Source: Anthonomus grandis grandis (taxonomy: Eukaryota > Arthropoda > Insecta > Coleoptera > Curculionidae). Taken from it: a DNA stretch of 64,000 nt. Positions 46,051 to 58,590 of this stretch are shown here, in pieces. The stretch lies in the NCBI RefSeq assembly GCF_022605725.1, contig NC_065551.1, positions 34,038,001 to 34,102,000 on the forward strand, read 5' to 3'. The translations under genes and the position numbers were made by a program. The notes beneath the pieces were generated by a model. The model did not search any database and had not been told where the DNA came from. It worked only from the letters and a program-made list of their open reading frames with translations. Position 1 is the first letter of the stretch; each line of letters starts with the position of its first letter.

Positions 46051-47020
46051 TCTTCCCTTCTCTATTTCGCTATATGCTTCTGTATAATTTAAAGTCGCGT
46101 TCTAAAAAGCACAGTTATCTAAAAGCAAAAGGCTCTAATCTTTTACTTACACAAACACACGGCCTGTTATTAGATACACACGGTACGTATTCTGTGGCAT
46201 AAACAATATTATGCACTGTACGATCGCAAACTGTAACAACACATATTATAAAACACATGCATTCGCCCGATGGCTTCCGTCTTCCGCTATGCGATCGACG
46301 ACATATTGCGGTAAATAATTATAAATTACATAAAGGAGCGGATTGTATCCATGATTATTCCTTTCTCTTGAAAAACGTGGATATTTCGGGCGTCACTTTA
46401 AACGAATACGTAATGCCTTAACGAAACGTGTCACTCGAGTGTATAATACAACATAAACCGCTATACGCGTATTGAGAACGAATTTGTTGCAAAAGTTTTT
46501 TTTTAAAGTTATTGTAGTGGTACGGTGTTACAATGGATACCGTTTAGTTTACCTACTTTTAACTCGTATTAGGGTCCAATTATTTATGTGGGATTTGCAG
46601 CTTTTGCTACGTTGTTGTGTTTTGTTTTTTTTTATAAAAAATTTGATGTCATAAATTATTTTTCTGTTCCAATAGATCCATGACGAAAACTTTTTTGCCA
46701 AAAATTGCCCCTAAAACATACAATACCTAGGGTTAGGATCAATAAAAATCTAATTTAAATGACGAGACTTATTGTGGTCTTCTTTGTAACTTTTCGCGGA
46801 ATTTTCGCACTCAAGATCTGAGTTGATCAGACCTGTATACTGAAGAAATTTTTCTTATTAATATTGGTATTTATTCAGGCTGGTATACCAAGTATTTTTT
46901 ATGCACTTTTTCGAAATTAGTTAAGAAATACGAATGACAAAAATGAAATAGAGCATGTTTTTAACCAGTTGTAGTACAAATATTATATGATCGATGATTA
47001 CTCAAAGAAAACTTATTAAT
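46051..47020. other. Non-repetitive interval, possible regulatory island
   Basis: The stretch 46110-46460 is GC-richer and complex (for example cgatggcttccgtcttccgc near 46267). It resembles the other islands of the window. A 60-codon frame at 46472-46654 is not convincing. Confidence 0.35.
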
Positions 47021-47330
47021 ATAATGATAATAATAATAATACTGTTTATTTACGATGATTTCAAATTTCAAAAGCGGTAAAGCTTGTTAGGGCAAGAAAA
47101 AAAAACAAAATCCGTGAAAAGTCCATATAGTGTATAAAGTCACATTCGTTATAGCGTTCATATTTTTCACAACTTCTACATTTTGGGGTTCTACGACTAA
47201 ACTGACCACAATGAATAAGACCAGAAGAAGGTTTTTCACAAGTCCTTAGAAGAAGGAAATTCACAGTGAGAAGTATCATTGAAAATCCTAAAATTGTGTA
47301 ACATGTCTGTCCCAATGATTATAGTTATTG
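47021..47330 (-). other. Possible retrotransposon 3' end with trinucleotide tail
   Basis: On the minus strand an open frame (47315-47061) contains CGQFSRRTPKCRSCEKYERY, then an aataaa signal and a run of att repeats (47041-47021), the layout of an insect non-LTR 3' end. The Cys-containing peptide is not a motif I can name. The (att)n tail parallels 26682-26700. Confidence 0.3.
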
Positions 47331-48849
47331 AAAATGGGTAAAGTTTAATAGGAAATAATTGATACAAAAAAAAATGAAGAAATTAATAAAAAAAGTACTT
47401 TCTTTTATTGATTTAAATCGAAACAAAACAACATTTTTACCTACTTAAATTTTTAGACCAATTTTATTTTAGGCACTAAAAGTCCGAGATCAAAGAGAAA
47501 AACTGATTTAAAAAATACCTTGCAAACTATCCATTATTATAAAAAAAAGTTCAATATTTAAAGGAACGTGAATAAGTAATTAATTATAATCAATTACTAG
47601 TAATATAAAAAATATATATCAGAACATAATTTCAAGAAATACAACTTTAGGATAAATTGCAAATTATATCCCTAACTCCATAAAATTCCCTGCATTATGA
47701 CCGATAGCGTAGCAAGTAAATTAAGGATTATGCAGCACTAATTTAGTCTAATTATTTAGGAAAAATAAATACATCAATATCGACTTAAAAAAAAGCGACT
47801 CTTCATTTAATCCATTTAAATTTCAAAAAAGTTAAAGGAATTCCTAACCAATAAATCTAGCCGATTAGGCAGTTAAGTATTATAGCTTTCTTAACGATGT
47901 AATCTAATGTTTTCTTTTTCTTTTTAACCTTTTTTTGACTGTTTTAGTATAGGTGGATATTTTTAAATTTTAGTTATCTAGGTATTTAGCAATATTTTCT
48001 TTTTTTTTTAGGTCATGTAAAACTGTGACGAAATCCATACACTTTGTGTCTATTTTTTTTTGTAAATCTTAAAGAATAGATCGCTTTCACCCTTGCTACT
48101 TCTAAAATAAAGATTGTAATGAAAGAAAAAAACAGCAGTAATAAATCATATATAAAAGCTTAAAATGGCCAAGCGTAGAGTTATTCTTACTTAACGATAA
48201 CGTGAGTTGCAATTCAATCCCACACAATTATAACACAAAAATACATTACATTAAAACAAACGGATCAATTATAGGGATTAATTAAAATTAAAATTAACTC
48301 GTAGTGCTAATTGACGATACAAGTAAAATTAAAAGGAACTGTTTAATATATCCATTTAAGTTATGCATAACTTTAAGCTAAATTGGAAACTAATGTTGTT
48401 ATTTCAATATGTAAGGTCAAAATAATATAAATAGTATTTATCGGGCTCAACGATTTTTCTTTTCGTTACTGTAATATTTTTTTACAGAGATTAGGATTCT
48501 GTATTTTTATCCTCTGGTTAGTGGTCTTCTATCAATAGTGTTTATTAAGCAAATATGTGTCTCCTTTAAAAGTATATTTTGTTTAATGTAGTAGTCTCGC
48601 GGAGCCCACTGTATAATCATTATTATATTTTCTAATTTAATATTTTCTTGAATAAATAACTTTATTAAACTATTTTTTGTCTTGTCATTGCATTCTGAAT
48701 CCTGCTGATTCTAACAACTAAAGTATCCTTAATTCTAAAAAATTTAAGGCATTATTATGATTATTTATTTAAGGCAATTAAATTAAATGAAAATACATAA
48801 ATTAAAAAAGGTACTTTTAGATACTAAATGATTTCATATATTAATGAAA
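47331..48849. other. AT-rich interval, no feature recognised
   Basis: Simple AT-rich sequence. I see no frame, repeat period or GC-richer island worth naming. Confidence 0.35.
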
Positions 48850-48995
48850 GTCCAGATTTTTATTCCAGGAGTTCCTGTAAGAAAGAAAATAATTCGTCTA
48901 ATATCTAAGTTTTGGTAGATGATATTTTGCAATATTTGATTTTTAAGGGACCCTTAAGGCTCTTTTAGTTATTTGTTATTTATAAGAAATTGCAA
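48850..48995 (-). repeat. Single inverted relative of the 20.3-kb tandem repeat
   Basis: The reverse complement carries tagacgaattattttctttc, then ttacaggaactcctggaata followed by aaaatctgg, matching the blocks of the 180-bp unit at 20255-20990. It lies directly beside the truncated 3' side of the retrotransposon relic at 49.06 kb. Confidence 0.65.
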
Positions 48996-49064
48996 AAGTT
49001 CATAGATTGAAAGTCGAGATATTGGAATTCTTGAAAACCTAAGTACTACTTTTAAGTCCTTCAA

Positions 49065-50600
49065 TGTTAACAAACTAGGACCTGTTTCCTAAATAACTTC
49101 TTAAGAGATTCAAAGCACTTCCTCGTATGCCCAATTTCTCCAATTTTCCTATAAGTTTTTTTTTATGACAAACCGTATCAAAAGCTTTTTTAAGATCTAT
49201 AAATACAGAGATGTATGGATTCTTTTTATCAAGCGCTTTATAAATTTTTGCGGTCAGAGACAAAATTGCTAAAATCTTCTGTTGATTTGCCTTTTCTAAA
49301 GCCAAATTGATTCTCAGATATAATATTATTTTTTTTAAAAAATCAACAATTTGGGATTTATATTATGGCTTTATAAATATTAAAGATTTTTGAAAAAATC
49401 AGTCAAATCTATGGCCTATAGTTGTTCAGACTCATGTTATCTCCTTCCTTAAAAAGTGGTTTAATTTCTCCTGTTTTAAGGGCATCTGAAAATGTTCCAA
49501 GAACCTCGGATTAAACTCCACCATGACCTGGAGACTTTTTAATTTGTTTATAGTCATCACACCATCAAATTCATTTAATTTATGAAATAAAAATATACTT
49601 CTTGGACACCATTGTTTCTGTTCCCTATAATCATTGGGAATTTCAATTTCATTTGCTAATTTCTCCCCAATTTTACAAAAAAAACCATTAAAATGATGTT
49701 TTCTGCGTATGTTTTTTTTAGCATTTTTGATAAAATTTCGCAATCTATTTTTATTGGCTTTGTATTCATTATAAAGGTTATTATTATTAGGGTTTTTGCG
49801 ACTTAAATTATATAAATAATTTTTATGCCTAATTGTTTTTAACAGCCCCTTCGTTATTCATGGTTCTCGTATTTTTATGTATACGTTAGTGTTTTTAGAA
49901 ACTCATTAAAGGCCAAATTCATGTCTCGCTCTTGGTAGATTATCTGCCAAGAAATATTTCTTAAGTTTAAGTTGCTCCTAATTAATATATTTCTTTTTCC
50001 TAGTAGTCTGTGATGTTGTGTTATATGTTCTCGTTTTTTCGCTAACGGTGAGAATTATTGGGCAATGGTCCGTTATTTTATAATTTAGTAGAAAACTTTT
50101 GATGTCCCTAAAATGTTCTTTATTGCCCTTTACGAAAAAATGGTCTATACATGTCTTTGACTGAGGTCCTGTGTATCTATTTATGTATAAAGTAAAACCA
50201 TGTACAGACAAAATACTCTTGTAATCTTCAATGTAGTTCCTATCATTTCCTAAAATGTCTAAGTTAATATCTCCTGTATTATTATCTGATTTTATATTTT
50301 AATTTTTTGTAAATAGTTTCTGTAGCAAAATTTTCAACAAAACATTTTTTGGTTAATTGCTGGAGTTCATCAAGAAATTTAAATATATATTTATGTGAAA
50401 TAGTTTCCCTAATATAAATAAGTATTTCAGCAATTTTATTAAAGCCAACCGAATTATATATACAATGATATGCAGGCAAGTTGTAAATTGTATATATGAT
50501 GAGTTTCTGACCATACAGTGATGTCAAACTCATAAATAGCCTGCTTTAAAAAGCATTGAAATTCATCAAAGTTATTAGTCCACAAATATTTAATTGAAAT
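49065..50600 (-). pseudogene. ORF2 relic: endonuclease, linker and N-terminal RT
   Basis: From 50600 the broken frames give WTNNFDEFQCFLKQAIYEFD, an IYIRETISHKYI block, GDINLDILGNDRNYIEDY (the endonuclease Asp-Asn motif), GFTLYINRYTG, CIDHFFVK, and SFLLNYKITDHCPI with the endonuclease DH pair. The linker has ERDMNLAFNEF, NRLRNFIKNAKKNI, FNGFFCKIGEKLANEI and NNYRP. The RT part has LSLTAKIYKAL, VFIDLKKAFDTVCHKK with the first catalytic Asp, and LGIRGSALNLLRSYLGNRS. Stops such as the one inside NNYRP-stop and an extra Lys codon at HKKKL mark decay. The protein nicked target DNA and primed cDNA synthesis in the ancestor. Confidence 0.85.
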
Positions 50601-50959
50601 ATTCTAAATCTGTTTTCTATTTGGTTAAAAAGTCATTAATTAAGTACGTAGGAACAATGATTTTGTCCCTAATAACATTCTCCATTGAAATTAAATGTTC
50701 TATATTTAATAAAAATGTACGAATTATTAAAAAAAGTTTAAAAATTTTACGGTCTAATACAAGAACATGCACATTGCACATGGTACAACATAGAAAAAAC
50801 TATAAAAATTAATTAAATAAAAATAGACAGACAAAAATTAAAATTAATAAGAAAAAAGCGTTAAAAAGATTTTAGAAATTCGTTAAGTACCTATTACTTC
50901 CGTAGCTTTTTAATCGGTGGGGCTGCACACGTTTCTTCCTCAATGTATGATTATTTGCT

Positions 50960-51230
50960 TTTAATAGAATTTGATCTTTTTCTCGTATCTATTGTCGACC
51001 CTCTGTCTTCCGGAGTCTCGTTGCTTTTGTTTGGTACTGCATCAGAAAAAACTGGTGAAAATGCCCGATTTGAAACTGATTGAAAGGTTTGGTTAAGTTC
51101 TTCCAGATGTTGAACCTCAGACTCTGTCGATTCTAGTTGTTCAATAATAAATGCTTTGCCGTTTACTATAAGTTTGTTTTTAAATACTTTGGCAGAATTT
51201 GTTCTTATTTCTGGCTATTTGAAGGTGTTT
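50960..51230 (-). pseudogene. ORF1 relic, C-terminal part
   Basis: An open minus-strand frame reads NSAKVFKNKLIVNGKAFII, EQLESTESEVQHLEELNQTF, and further on TPEDRGSTIDTRKR, SNSIKSK before a stop near 50960. The segment KVFxNKLIVNGKxF is typical of the C-terminal domain of non-LTR ORF1 nucleic-acid-binding proteins, with a polar Ser/Thr-rich tail. It sits between the endonuclease relic and the AT-rich interruption. Confidence 0.65.
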
Positions 51231-51239
51231 TAGTAAATT

Positions 51240-51829
51240 TTTTGCTACTCTCTGAGTTCAGTTAATGAATAAACAGTTACTGAATCAATTTCTTAGAAAA
51301 AAAAATGTTTGGTTAAAAGGTTTTTAATATACATATATTTTTTTTAAATAACCCTAGGTAAGAATGGAAACTAAAATTAAAAATTAATAAAAAATATATA
51401 AAAAGTGCAATTACATTAGTACAATTGACTTAATTAAAAAAAAAATACCAAAGTGAAGTATGTTGATTAAATCATACATATGTTGAATTAATTAAAATAT
51501 TTGAAAAAAATTTAAAATAAAGTAATATTTGACTACTATTTAATGTACCACATAGTTTTAACAAATTTCAAATTTAAAAAAAAACGTTATTCTAAATGTA
51601 TTTTACTATTTTCTATGATTGAAATTGCTTAATTTAAAAAGATATCTTTTTTTATATTTAATTATAAAAATAGTTACTGGGGTACTAAGCAAATTTTGCA
51701 CAAATGATTGATAGATTCAGGCCAAAAATTAAATGTTTATAGACAATAGTTCAGGTGTTCAATCGTTTGTATTAGAATATTCACTATACCTTTTAGTTTT
51801 TGGCAATTTTTAAATATTTTTTTTTTAGG
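51240..51829. other. AT-rich interruption within the retrotransposon relic
   Basis: About 600 bp of very AT-rich sequence separate the two ORF1 pieces, where perhaps 150 bp would be expected. No inserted element is recognisable, though an insertion or local expansion is likely. Confidence 0.4.
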
Positions 51830-52170
51830 GTTTTAACAAATTCTACGAAAATTGGCCTTGGTTTTTCGAGTTATCTTTACCCAGTCTGTATAATTTACTA
51901 ATGTCGAATTCCTTTACGTAGCTTATCCTTGCACAGCCTTTTTAACAGCACTAAAACTACTTTCCTCCCTTTCTGTGGTATCCTCAAGTCCGAAAAACGG
52001 TAAATTTTTCTTCTTAGTTTTCAATTCAAATGATGCTAGTTTTTTCCTTTAAATGTTTATTTTCTTCCTGCAAAACCACTACTTTCTGCTCCAAATTCTT
52101 TACCCTGTTCCTCAACTTCCTCTCTGATTGCTACAACGTCTGTATGAATCTGATTATTTTTATTATTCAT
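51830..52170 (-). pseudogene. ORF1 relic, N-terminal coiled coil and RRM-like part
   Basis: The ATG at 52170-52168 begins MNNKNNQIHTDVVAIREEV. After a frameshift it continues RVKNLEQKVVVLQEENKHLK, a leucine-heptad coiled coil. KNLPFFGLED and TTEREESSFSAVKKAVQ follow, then EFDISKLYRLGKDNSKNQG. Coiled coil, FxGLEE and YRLGK-type blocks in this order are characteristic of ORF1 proteins of Jockey/CR1-type elements. Multiple frameshifts make it non-functional. Confidence 0.7.
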
Positions 52171-53914
52171 ATTCAACTTTGATCCTTTTAATGATCAACC
52201 ATGAAAACTGACTAATTTAAAGCAAAAATTATAAAACCTTAAATGGTACGATCCGAGAAAAATGACTAATTTTAATTCAGCGAAACCGTATCGTGGTGAG
52301 TCGTCTATACAAAACCCGTTTACGCTCGCAGAAATTAATTCAAAATTAGCATTTTTCGCATAACATAGCAGCCACCGTTTTTTTATAACAAATAATACGC
52401 TGATTATTAACTATAATAAATAAATAAATGGTCCGCGTCATGAGCCGCGATTAACAACGTGCCAACCGGCGAAATAACGTGTCCGATGCCCATTAACGGG
52501 TTTTAATTAGGCGATAGTAACACAAAGAAAATACTTTTATTGGAAATTGAGTTTAAGTATGCGGAAAGGTCAATGGCGAATGGCGCTTATATAAATCTCC
52601 CTGTTAAAAAAAAACAAAAATGAAAGAAAAAAGTGGCACAAAAGTGCGGTGCAGTTTAAATGCTAATTAAAGGCCGAGAGGTGTTGCGGAGTAGACTTTT
52701 GTTAATAAATAAAGATTTCGAGATTAACATAATGACTTAGAGTGATTTAATTTGCATTTGGGAAATGTAAAAGGTGTTTCTAAATATATCCCTTATTTTA
52801 TATATGAAGTGGTTTTTAACAATTTTTGCATATACTATGAGACACCCTGTATTACATTCTTTTTTATGAAAGGGTATCTTCTTTAATTAACTACTTGCTA
52901 CTTTGAAGCATGTAGATTAGACTGGGCCAAAAAATATTGACAATTTTTTTCAATACATCGAAAATATTGGTCAAGGTGGGTCCTAAATATTAATAATAAA
53001 TTTTGATTTTTTATTTGGGCTTATATGCTCATTATTTTGGAGTCTTGCAACTAACGCACAAATAAATATATAGAAATAAACGATATAAATTTGCAAAGGG
53101 AATTTAATGCTCTACAAAAAAGGCCTCTTAACGTTCTTACGTAAAATCAGTCTATCAAAAGTTATTCACAACTTTTTAAAATTTTATTTTTAATGTAAAT
53201 TTCTAGTTAATTAATTATTTTAAAATCTATATATGGGAATTATTAAATTATCCGACAGACTGACTGGGATCAGATCTGCCTTTACTCAAAATCGCCCTTG
53301 AACGTTTCCTTGTAATTGGTCGGCAACCAAATATAGAAGAAAGAGAGACAAAATTAGGATTTATCCAAAAACAGGGCGTTAATTAAAAAATTTATCAAAA
53401 CATGGAAAAATCGTCCATCGCCCAATAAAGCGACCATAAGATTCACGAGAAAATTACATACCACGAACGACAAATGTTTGTAAGACTCGTTGACCTTGTC
53501 GATGATGCCCTAATAGACAAAACATGTAAGAATTTGGAGAAAATCACAATTTTCATATAAATATTTAAACTAAAATAGTAAATGAACCATCAAATCGAAA
53601 ACAATGACTACATAACCTTGGTCCGACTCGTATTACCGAATCAACCTGTCGGTGTGTTTAACATGAAAGTTTACAAACCTACGGGCAACCTTGACATACC
53701 TGGTTAGTATTACTAAGAATAAATCTAATGTACAACTTATACATTCATGTCTTTGATACGTAGTAAACAGATGCTTAAAAGGGAATTTCCGGTGGATTTG
53801 CGGGTTTACTCATGATTCGATGTGGAATTATGAGTTTTTTCACATAAAGAACTAGAATGTGAAGAATACGAATAATTTGTCCACTCTAGATTCATAAATT
53901 ATTAATAATACGCA
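52171..53914. other. Non-repetitive interval with islands and a transposon-like terminus
   Basis: The stretch 52240-52560 is GC-richer and complex (for example catgagccgcgattaacaac near 52440). At 52842 the terminus-like word gacaccctgta occurs. 53250-53340 and 53440-53700 are non-repetitive. No gene is seen. Confidence 0.35.
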
Positions 53915-56545
53915 AGAAAAGTGACTTTTCCAGGCGAACTGAAACTTGAAATGCGGTTGAATATCTAAAAAGGGAGTTTATACCCACTTTTTGGCATTTA
54001 TCTCGCTCCTACACTTACGAATCATGCACGATCGCTATGTACTGACGCTCATCATCTGCAATAAACATAACTGCAAAAGAAAAATAACTTTTCAAGATAA
54101 TTCAAGATGTAACTAAAACATGAAATGCGGTAGAATCCCTAAAAAGGCAATTTATATCCACTTTTTGGCATTTATCTCGCTCTTACACCTACAAATCATA
54201 CACGATCACTATGAAATGATATTCATCGTCTGTAATGGACCTAACTACGTCAGAAAAGTAATTTTTTAAGGCAATCCAAGACGTAACTAAAACGTGAAAT
54301 GCGGTAGAATCCCTTAAGAGGAAGTTTATACCCACTTTCTGGCATTTATCTCTTTCCTACACCCCAAAATCACGGACGATCGCTATGTAATGATGTTCAT
54401 CGTCTTTAGTGGGCATAACTAATTAAGAAAAGTAACTTTTCAAAGTAATCCAAGACTTAACTAAAATGTGAAATGCGGTATAATCCCTAAAAAGGCAGTT
54501 TATATCCACTTTTTGGCATTTATCTCCTTCCTACACCTACGAGTCATGCACGATGGGTATGAATTGATATTCATCGTCTATAATGGACATAACCATAAAA
54601 TAAAAGTAACTTTTCAATGCGATCCAAGGTGTATCTGAAACGTGAAATGTGGTAGAATCCCTATAAAGGCAGTTTATACCTACTTTTTGGCTTTTGTCTC
54701 TTTCCTACACCTACGAATCATACACGATCGCTATGAAATAATATTCATCGTCTGTAATGCATATAACTTCGTCAGAAAAGTAACTTTTCAAGATAATCCA
54801 AGATGTAACTAAAACGTGAAATGCGGTGGAATCCCTTAAAGAGGACTTTGTACCTACTTTTTAGCATTTATCTCCCTCATACACCTGCGAATCATACACG
54901 ATTGCTATGAATTGATATTCGTCGTCTGTAATGGACATAACTATGTAAAAAAAGTAACTCTTCAAGGTAAGCCAAGACAAAACTGAAACGTGAAATGCGG
55001 TAGAATCCCTAAAAAAGGAGTTTATACCTACTTTTTGTCATTTATCTCTCTCCTACACCTACGAATCATACACGATTGCTATAAAGTAATGTTTATCGTC
55101 TATAATGGACATAATTACGTAAAAAAAGTAACTTTTCAAGGTAATCTAAGACGTAACTAAAACGTGAAATGCGGTAGAATCTCTAAAGAGGCAGTTTATA
55201 CCCATTTTTTGGCATTTGTCTCTTTCCTACACTTACGAATCATGCACGATCGCTATGAAATGATATTCATCATCTTTAGTGGGTATGTCTAATTAAGAAA
55301 ATTTACTTTTCAACGTGATCCAAGACGTAACTTAGACGTGAAATGCGGTAGAATCCCTAAAAAGGCAGTTTATATCCATTTTTTGGCATTTATCTCCCTC
55401 CTACACCTACGAATCATGCACGATCACTATGAAATGATATTCATCGTCTGTAATGGACACAACTACGTCAGAAAAGATACTTTTTAAGGCAATCCAAGAC
55501 GTAACCAAAACGTGAAATGCGGTAGAATCTCTAAAGAGGAAGTTTATACCCACTTTTTGGCATTTATCTCTTTCCTACACCCACAAATCATGGACGATCG
55601 CTATGTAATGATGTTCATCGTCTTTAGTGAGCATAACTAATTAAGAAAAGTAACTTTTCAAGGTGATCCGAGACTTAACTGAAACGTGAAATGCGGTAGA
55701 ATCCCTAAAAAGACAGTTTATATCCACTTTTTGACATTTATCTCTTTCCTACACCTAGGAATCATGCACGATCGCTATAGAGTAATATTCATCGTCTGTA
55801 ATGGACATAATTACATAAGAAAAGTCACTTTTCAAAGCAATCCAAGGCGTAACTTAGACGTGAAATGCGGAAGAATCCCTAAAAAGGGTCTTTAAACCCA
55901 CTTTTTGGCATTTTTCTCCTTTCTACACCTGAAATCATGCACGATCGCTATGAAATGATATTCATCGTCTTTAGTGGGCATAACTAATTAAGAAAAGTTG
56001 CTTTTCAAGGTGATCCAAGACGTAACTTAGACGTGAAATGCGGTAGAAACTCTAAAAAGGCAGTTTATACCCACTTTTTTGGCATTTATCTCTTTCCTAC
56101 ACCCACAAATCATGGACGATCGCTATGTAATGATGTTCATCGTCTTTAGTGGGCATAACTAATTAAGAAAAGTTACTTTTCAAGGTGATCCAAGACATAA
56201 CTGAAACGTGAAATGCGGTAGAATCCCTAAAAAGGCAGTTTATACCCACTTTTTAGAATTTATCTCGCTCCTGCACCTGTACGAATCATGCATGATCACT
56301 ATGAAATGATATTCGCCGTCTGTAATGGATATAACTATAAAAGAAAAATAACTTTTCAAGGCGATCCAAGGTATAACTCAAACGTGAAATGCAGTAGAAT
56401 CCCTAAAAAGGCAGTTTATACCCACTTTTTGGCATTTGTCTCCTTCCTACACCTACGAATCATGCACGATCGCTATTAAATGATACTCCTCATCTGTAGT
56501 GGGTAGTATTACGTAAGCAAAGTCAATTTTCCAGGTGATTCGGGA
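53915..56545. repeat. Satellite D, 174-bp monomer, about 15 units
   Basis: The word gaatcatgcacgatcgctat or a variant occurs at 54019, 54193, about 54367, 54541, 54715, 54889, 55063, 55237, 55411, 55585, 55759, 55932, 56107, 56283 and 56457, a strict 174-bp spacing in most cases. Each unit contains atgatattcatcgtctgtaa, cttttcaaggcgatccaag, gtgaaatgcggtagaatccc and cactttttggcatttatctc. The units are more diverged from one another than in array C. Short open frames such as those at 55686 and 56288 are repeat by-products. Confidence 0.97.
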
Positions 56546-58590
56546 CGTACTTAAAGAATTAATCGAGATAGAAACTGAGAAAATAGTGATCTCGTTTCTA
56601 TGCATAATTTAGAGTGAGAGATTTCTTCATTTAGAGTGAGAGACTTCCTTTCCTTGTAAACTGAAAACCTTAAAAAGTGCTCTTAAGTGTCCAGGAAGTT
56701 CTGTAAACATCTACGACGCGACCGATTAAACCCGCCCGAAATTACATTACATTACACATTCAAAGTGCACCTACCACCAAACACAATACTTAATGTTATA
56801 AAACCGTTGAAAATAATAAAGAGCCGAACATCCTGTCGACAATAAAATACCGATAATAGAAAGTATACACCCCATCGTCGTCGGGAAATTAACATATCGA
56901 GAAATCATGTCGTTTTCCTCATTAGCGATTCCCCATACGTAACCCGAGAGGCAAGATTCCACGGGCAAATAAATAAATAAATAACTAATAAAAAATAAAT
57001 GAAATGAAGAAGAAGAAGAACATTCTTTTCATGTTCTACGGACGATCGATTGTGACGGACCGACGAACTCGTTGTTATATACCCATTAGGTATTCGTGTA
57101 ACATGCTTTGTTGGACATGTCACTGCATCGGTAATGATCCTTGATTGCTCGCGACGTACATACCTAATCGGCCAATGAAACGAATATTGGATTTTAATTT
57201 AATAATATCGTTTTGATTTAGGTGCCTCGTTTGGATATATAGTAGAGTGAAAAAACATGGAGGTTACGAGCAAAATTAATTTTGTTATAGGAATTAAATG
57301 GAAATCCCACAAGATTCGTCGTTCAACGCCCTCTAAGTGGGTGAAAAAATTTTCGAAATCGGCACAGTAGTTCCTGAGTTATATGACAAAAAAAGTCAAT
57401 GACTGGTGGCGGGGCCGGGCAAGTAAATTTTGAAAGCCTTATAGCTACGGCAATTTAAGAGGCATTTGAAAAGTTCTTTTTTAGGAATGATGTGACGTAA
57501 AACTGTAAAATTTCTATGTATTTAACGAACGTTTTTGATTTGAAATTAGCCTCAAAATATTCAATACATCCAGACATATAAGAGGTATTTTTTTCTGCAT
57601 AGCCTCATTAAGTTCAGGAGTGAAAAAATATTAAAATTTTAAAAATTGAAGCCTTAGTTTTCTTGCCATTTGAAAATAGTCAATATTCAGACACAGAACG
57701 CCATATTTTGGACACCATAGCAGCTAGGGCTTTCCAAACGATCTCGTTTTCTTCACAAGCACCAGCACATGCCAAAGCCATTAAAATCTTAAAAATCAAC
57801 CCAATACTTTTCCCGTAATAAATTTTCCAAATTCTTCCATAAGTCACTTAATTACCAAAAAAAAACCCGCGATTTGACGAGGTGTTAATTAATCATTTAA
57901 CTGCTTGACTACTGTTTTAATTAAGCACATTAAGCACGTTGTCGTTAACCTTTGTTTTATCAAAACTGGGTCTGTAGGGTAACGTCCAAAAAATGTCGTA
58001 ATTGTTTTGAAATATTGCCTCGTCGACGAATACACAAAAAAAAATTATAAATTTGACCCACCTATGTATGGGTCTATTTGTTGGCCGAATTCAATGAATA
58101 CCGTTATGTGGGTGCAATTCAATTTTTCGAATCAAGGATGAGTGATTGGAAATTTATATGTATTGCCCTAGCAATAAAATAGAAAACCCTATAAACTCAA
58201 GCATTTTATCGGGTATTAATTTGCTTAATCATTTTATAGTTGAAAAACATACGCCACTCTATAGTATATAAAACAATAATTATCACTAAATATGTGTGTA
58301 ACTTAATCGGTATATTAAACCGAATTGGGTCAACTTATCTTATTTTATAGCTAATTTCAATGGCAAATTCAATAAAATTTAAATGCCATTCGCTATTTTA
58401 ATTAAGGTTTTGTACCTGAATGCGTCAATGTCGAACAGTTTTAAATGCCAATAAGGTTTTGAGTGCTTTGATTTATTTGCTTGATTTTTTTTATGTCTAT
58501 GCATTGGATTATAACAAATTAATTATTAACAATTAGGAGAAAATATTCAAGCAAAGTAAATGGGGTCCCAACCTCAAATAAAATGGCAAA
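56546..58590. other. Non-repetitive interval
   Basis: GC-richer complex patches lie at 56700-56950 and 57030-57180, with short (taaa)n and (gaa)n runs between (56966-57024). A minus frame (56968-56771) includes a hydrophobic stretch MGCILSIIGILLSTG but has no acceptable start or splice context. I do not call it. From 57.4 kb on the sequence becomes plain and AT-rich. Confidence 0.35.

Larger units (their letters stand above)
49060..52170 (-). mobile_element. Non-LTR retrotransposon relic (Jockey/CR1-like), about 3.1 kb
   Basis: Read on the minus strand it holds, in order, an ORF1 start with a coiled coil (52170), an RNA-binding-like block, an AT-rich interruption, the ORF1 C-terminus (51230-50960), an APE-type endonuclease (50600-49978), a linker and the first part of the RT (ending about 49065). 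Frameshifts and stops occur throughout. The RT is cut after SYLGNR, where satellite-like sequence begins, so the catalytic YADD and 3' end are lost. This is the most complete mobile element in the window and it is clearly dead. Confidence 0.85.

Noticed and set aside
53915..56545. Open frames inside satellite D (for example 55686, 56288)
   Set aside because: The same peptide pieces repeat with each 174-bp unit, and start and stop positions depend on single substitutions.
56771..56968. Minus-strand frame with a hydrophobic segment as a membrane protein
   Set aside because: It has no ATG start, no acceptor and no family resemblance. Hydrophobic runs are common in AT-rich frames.
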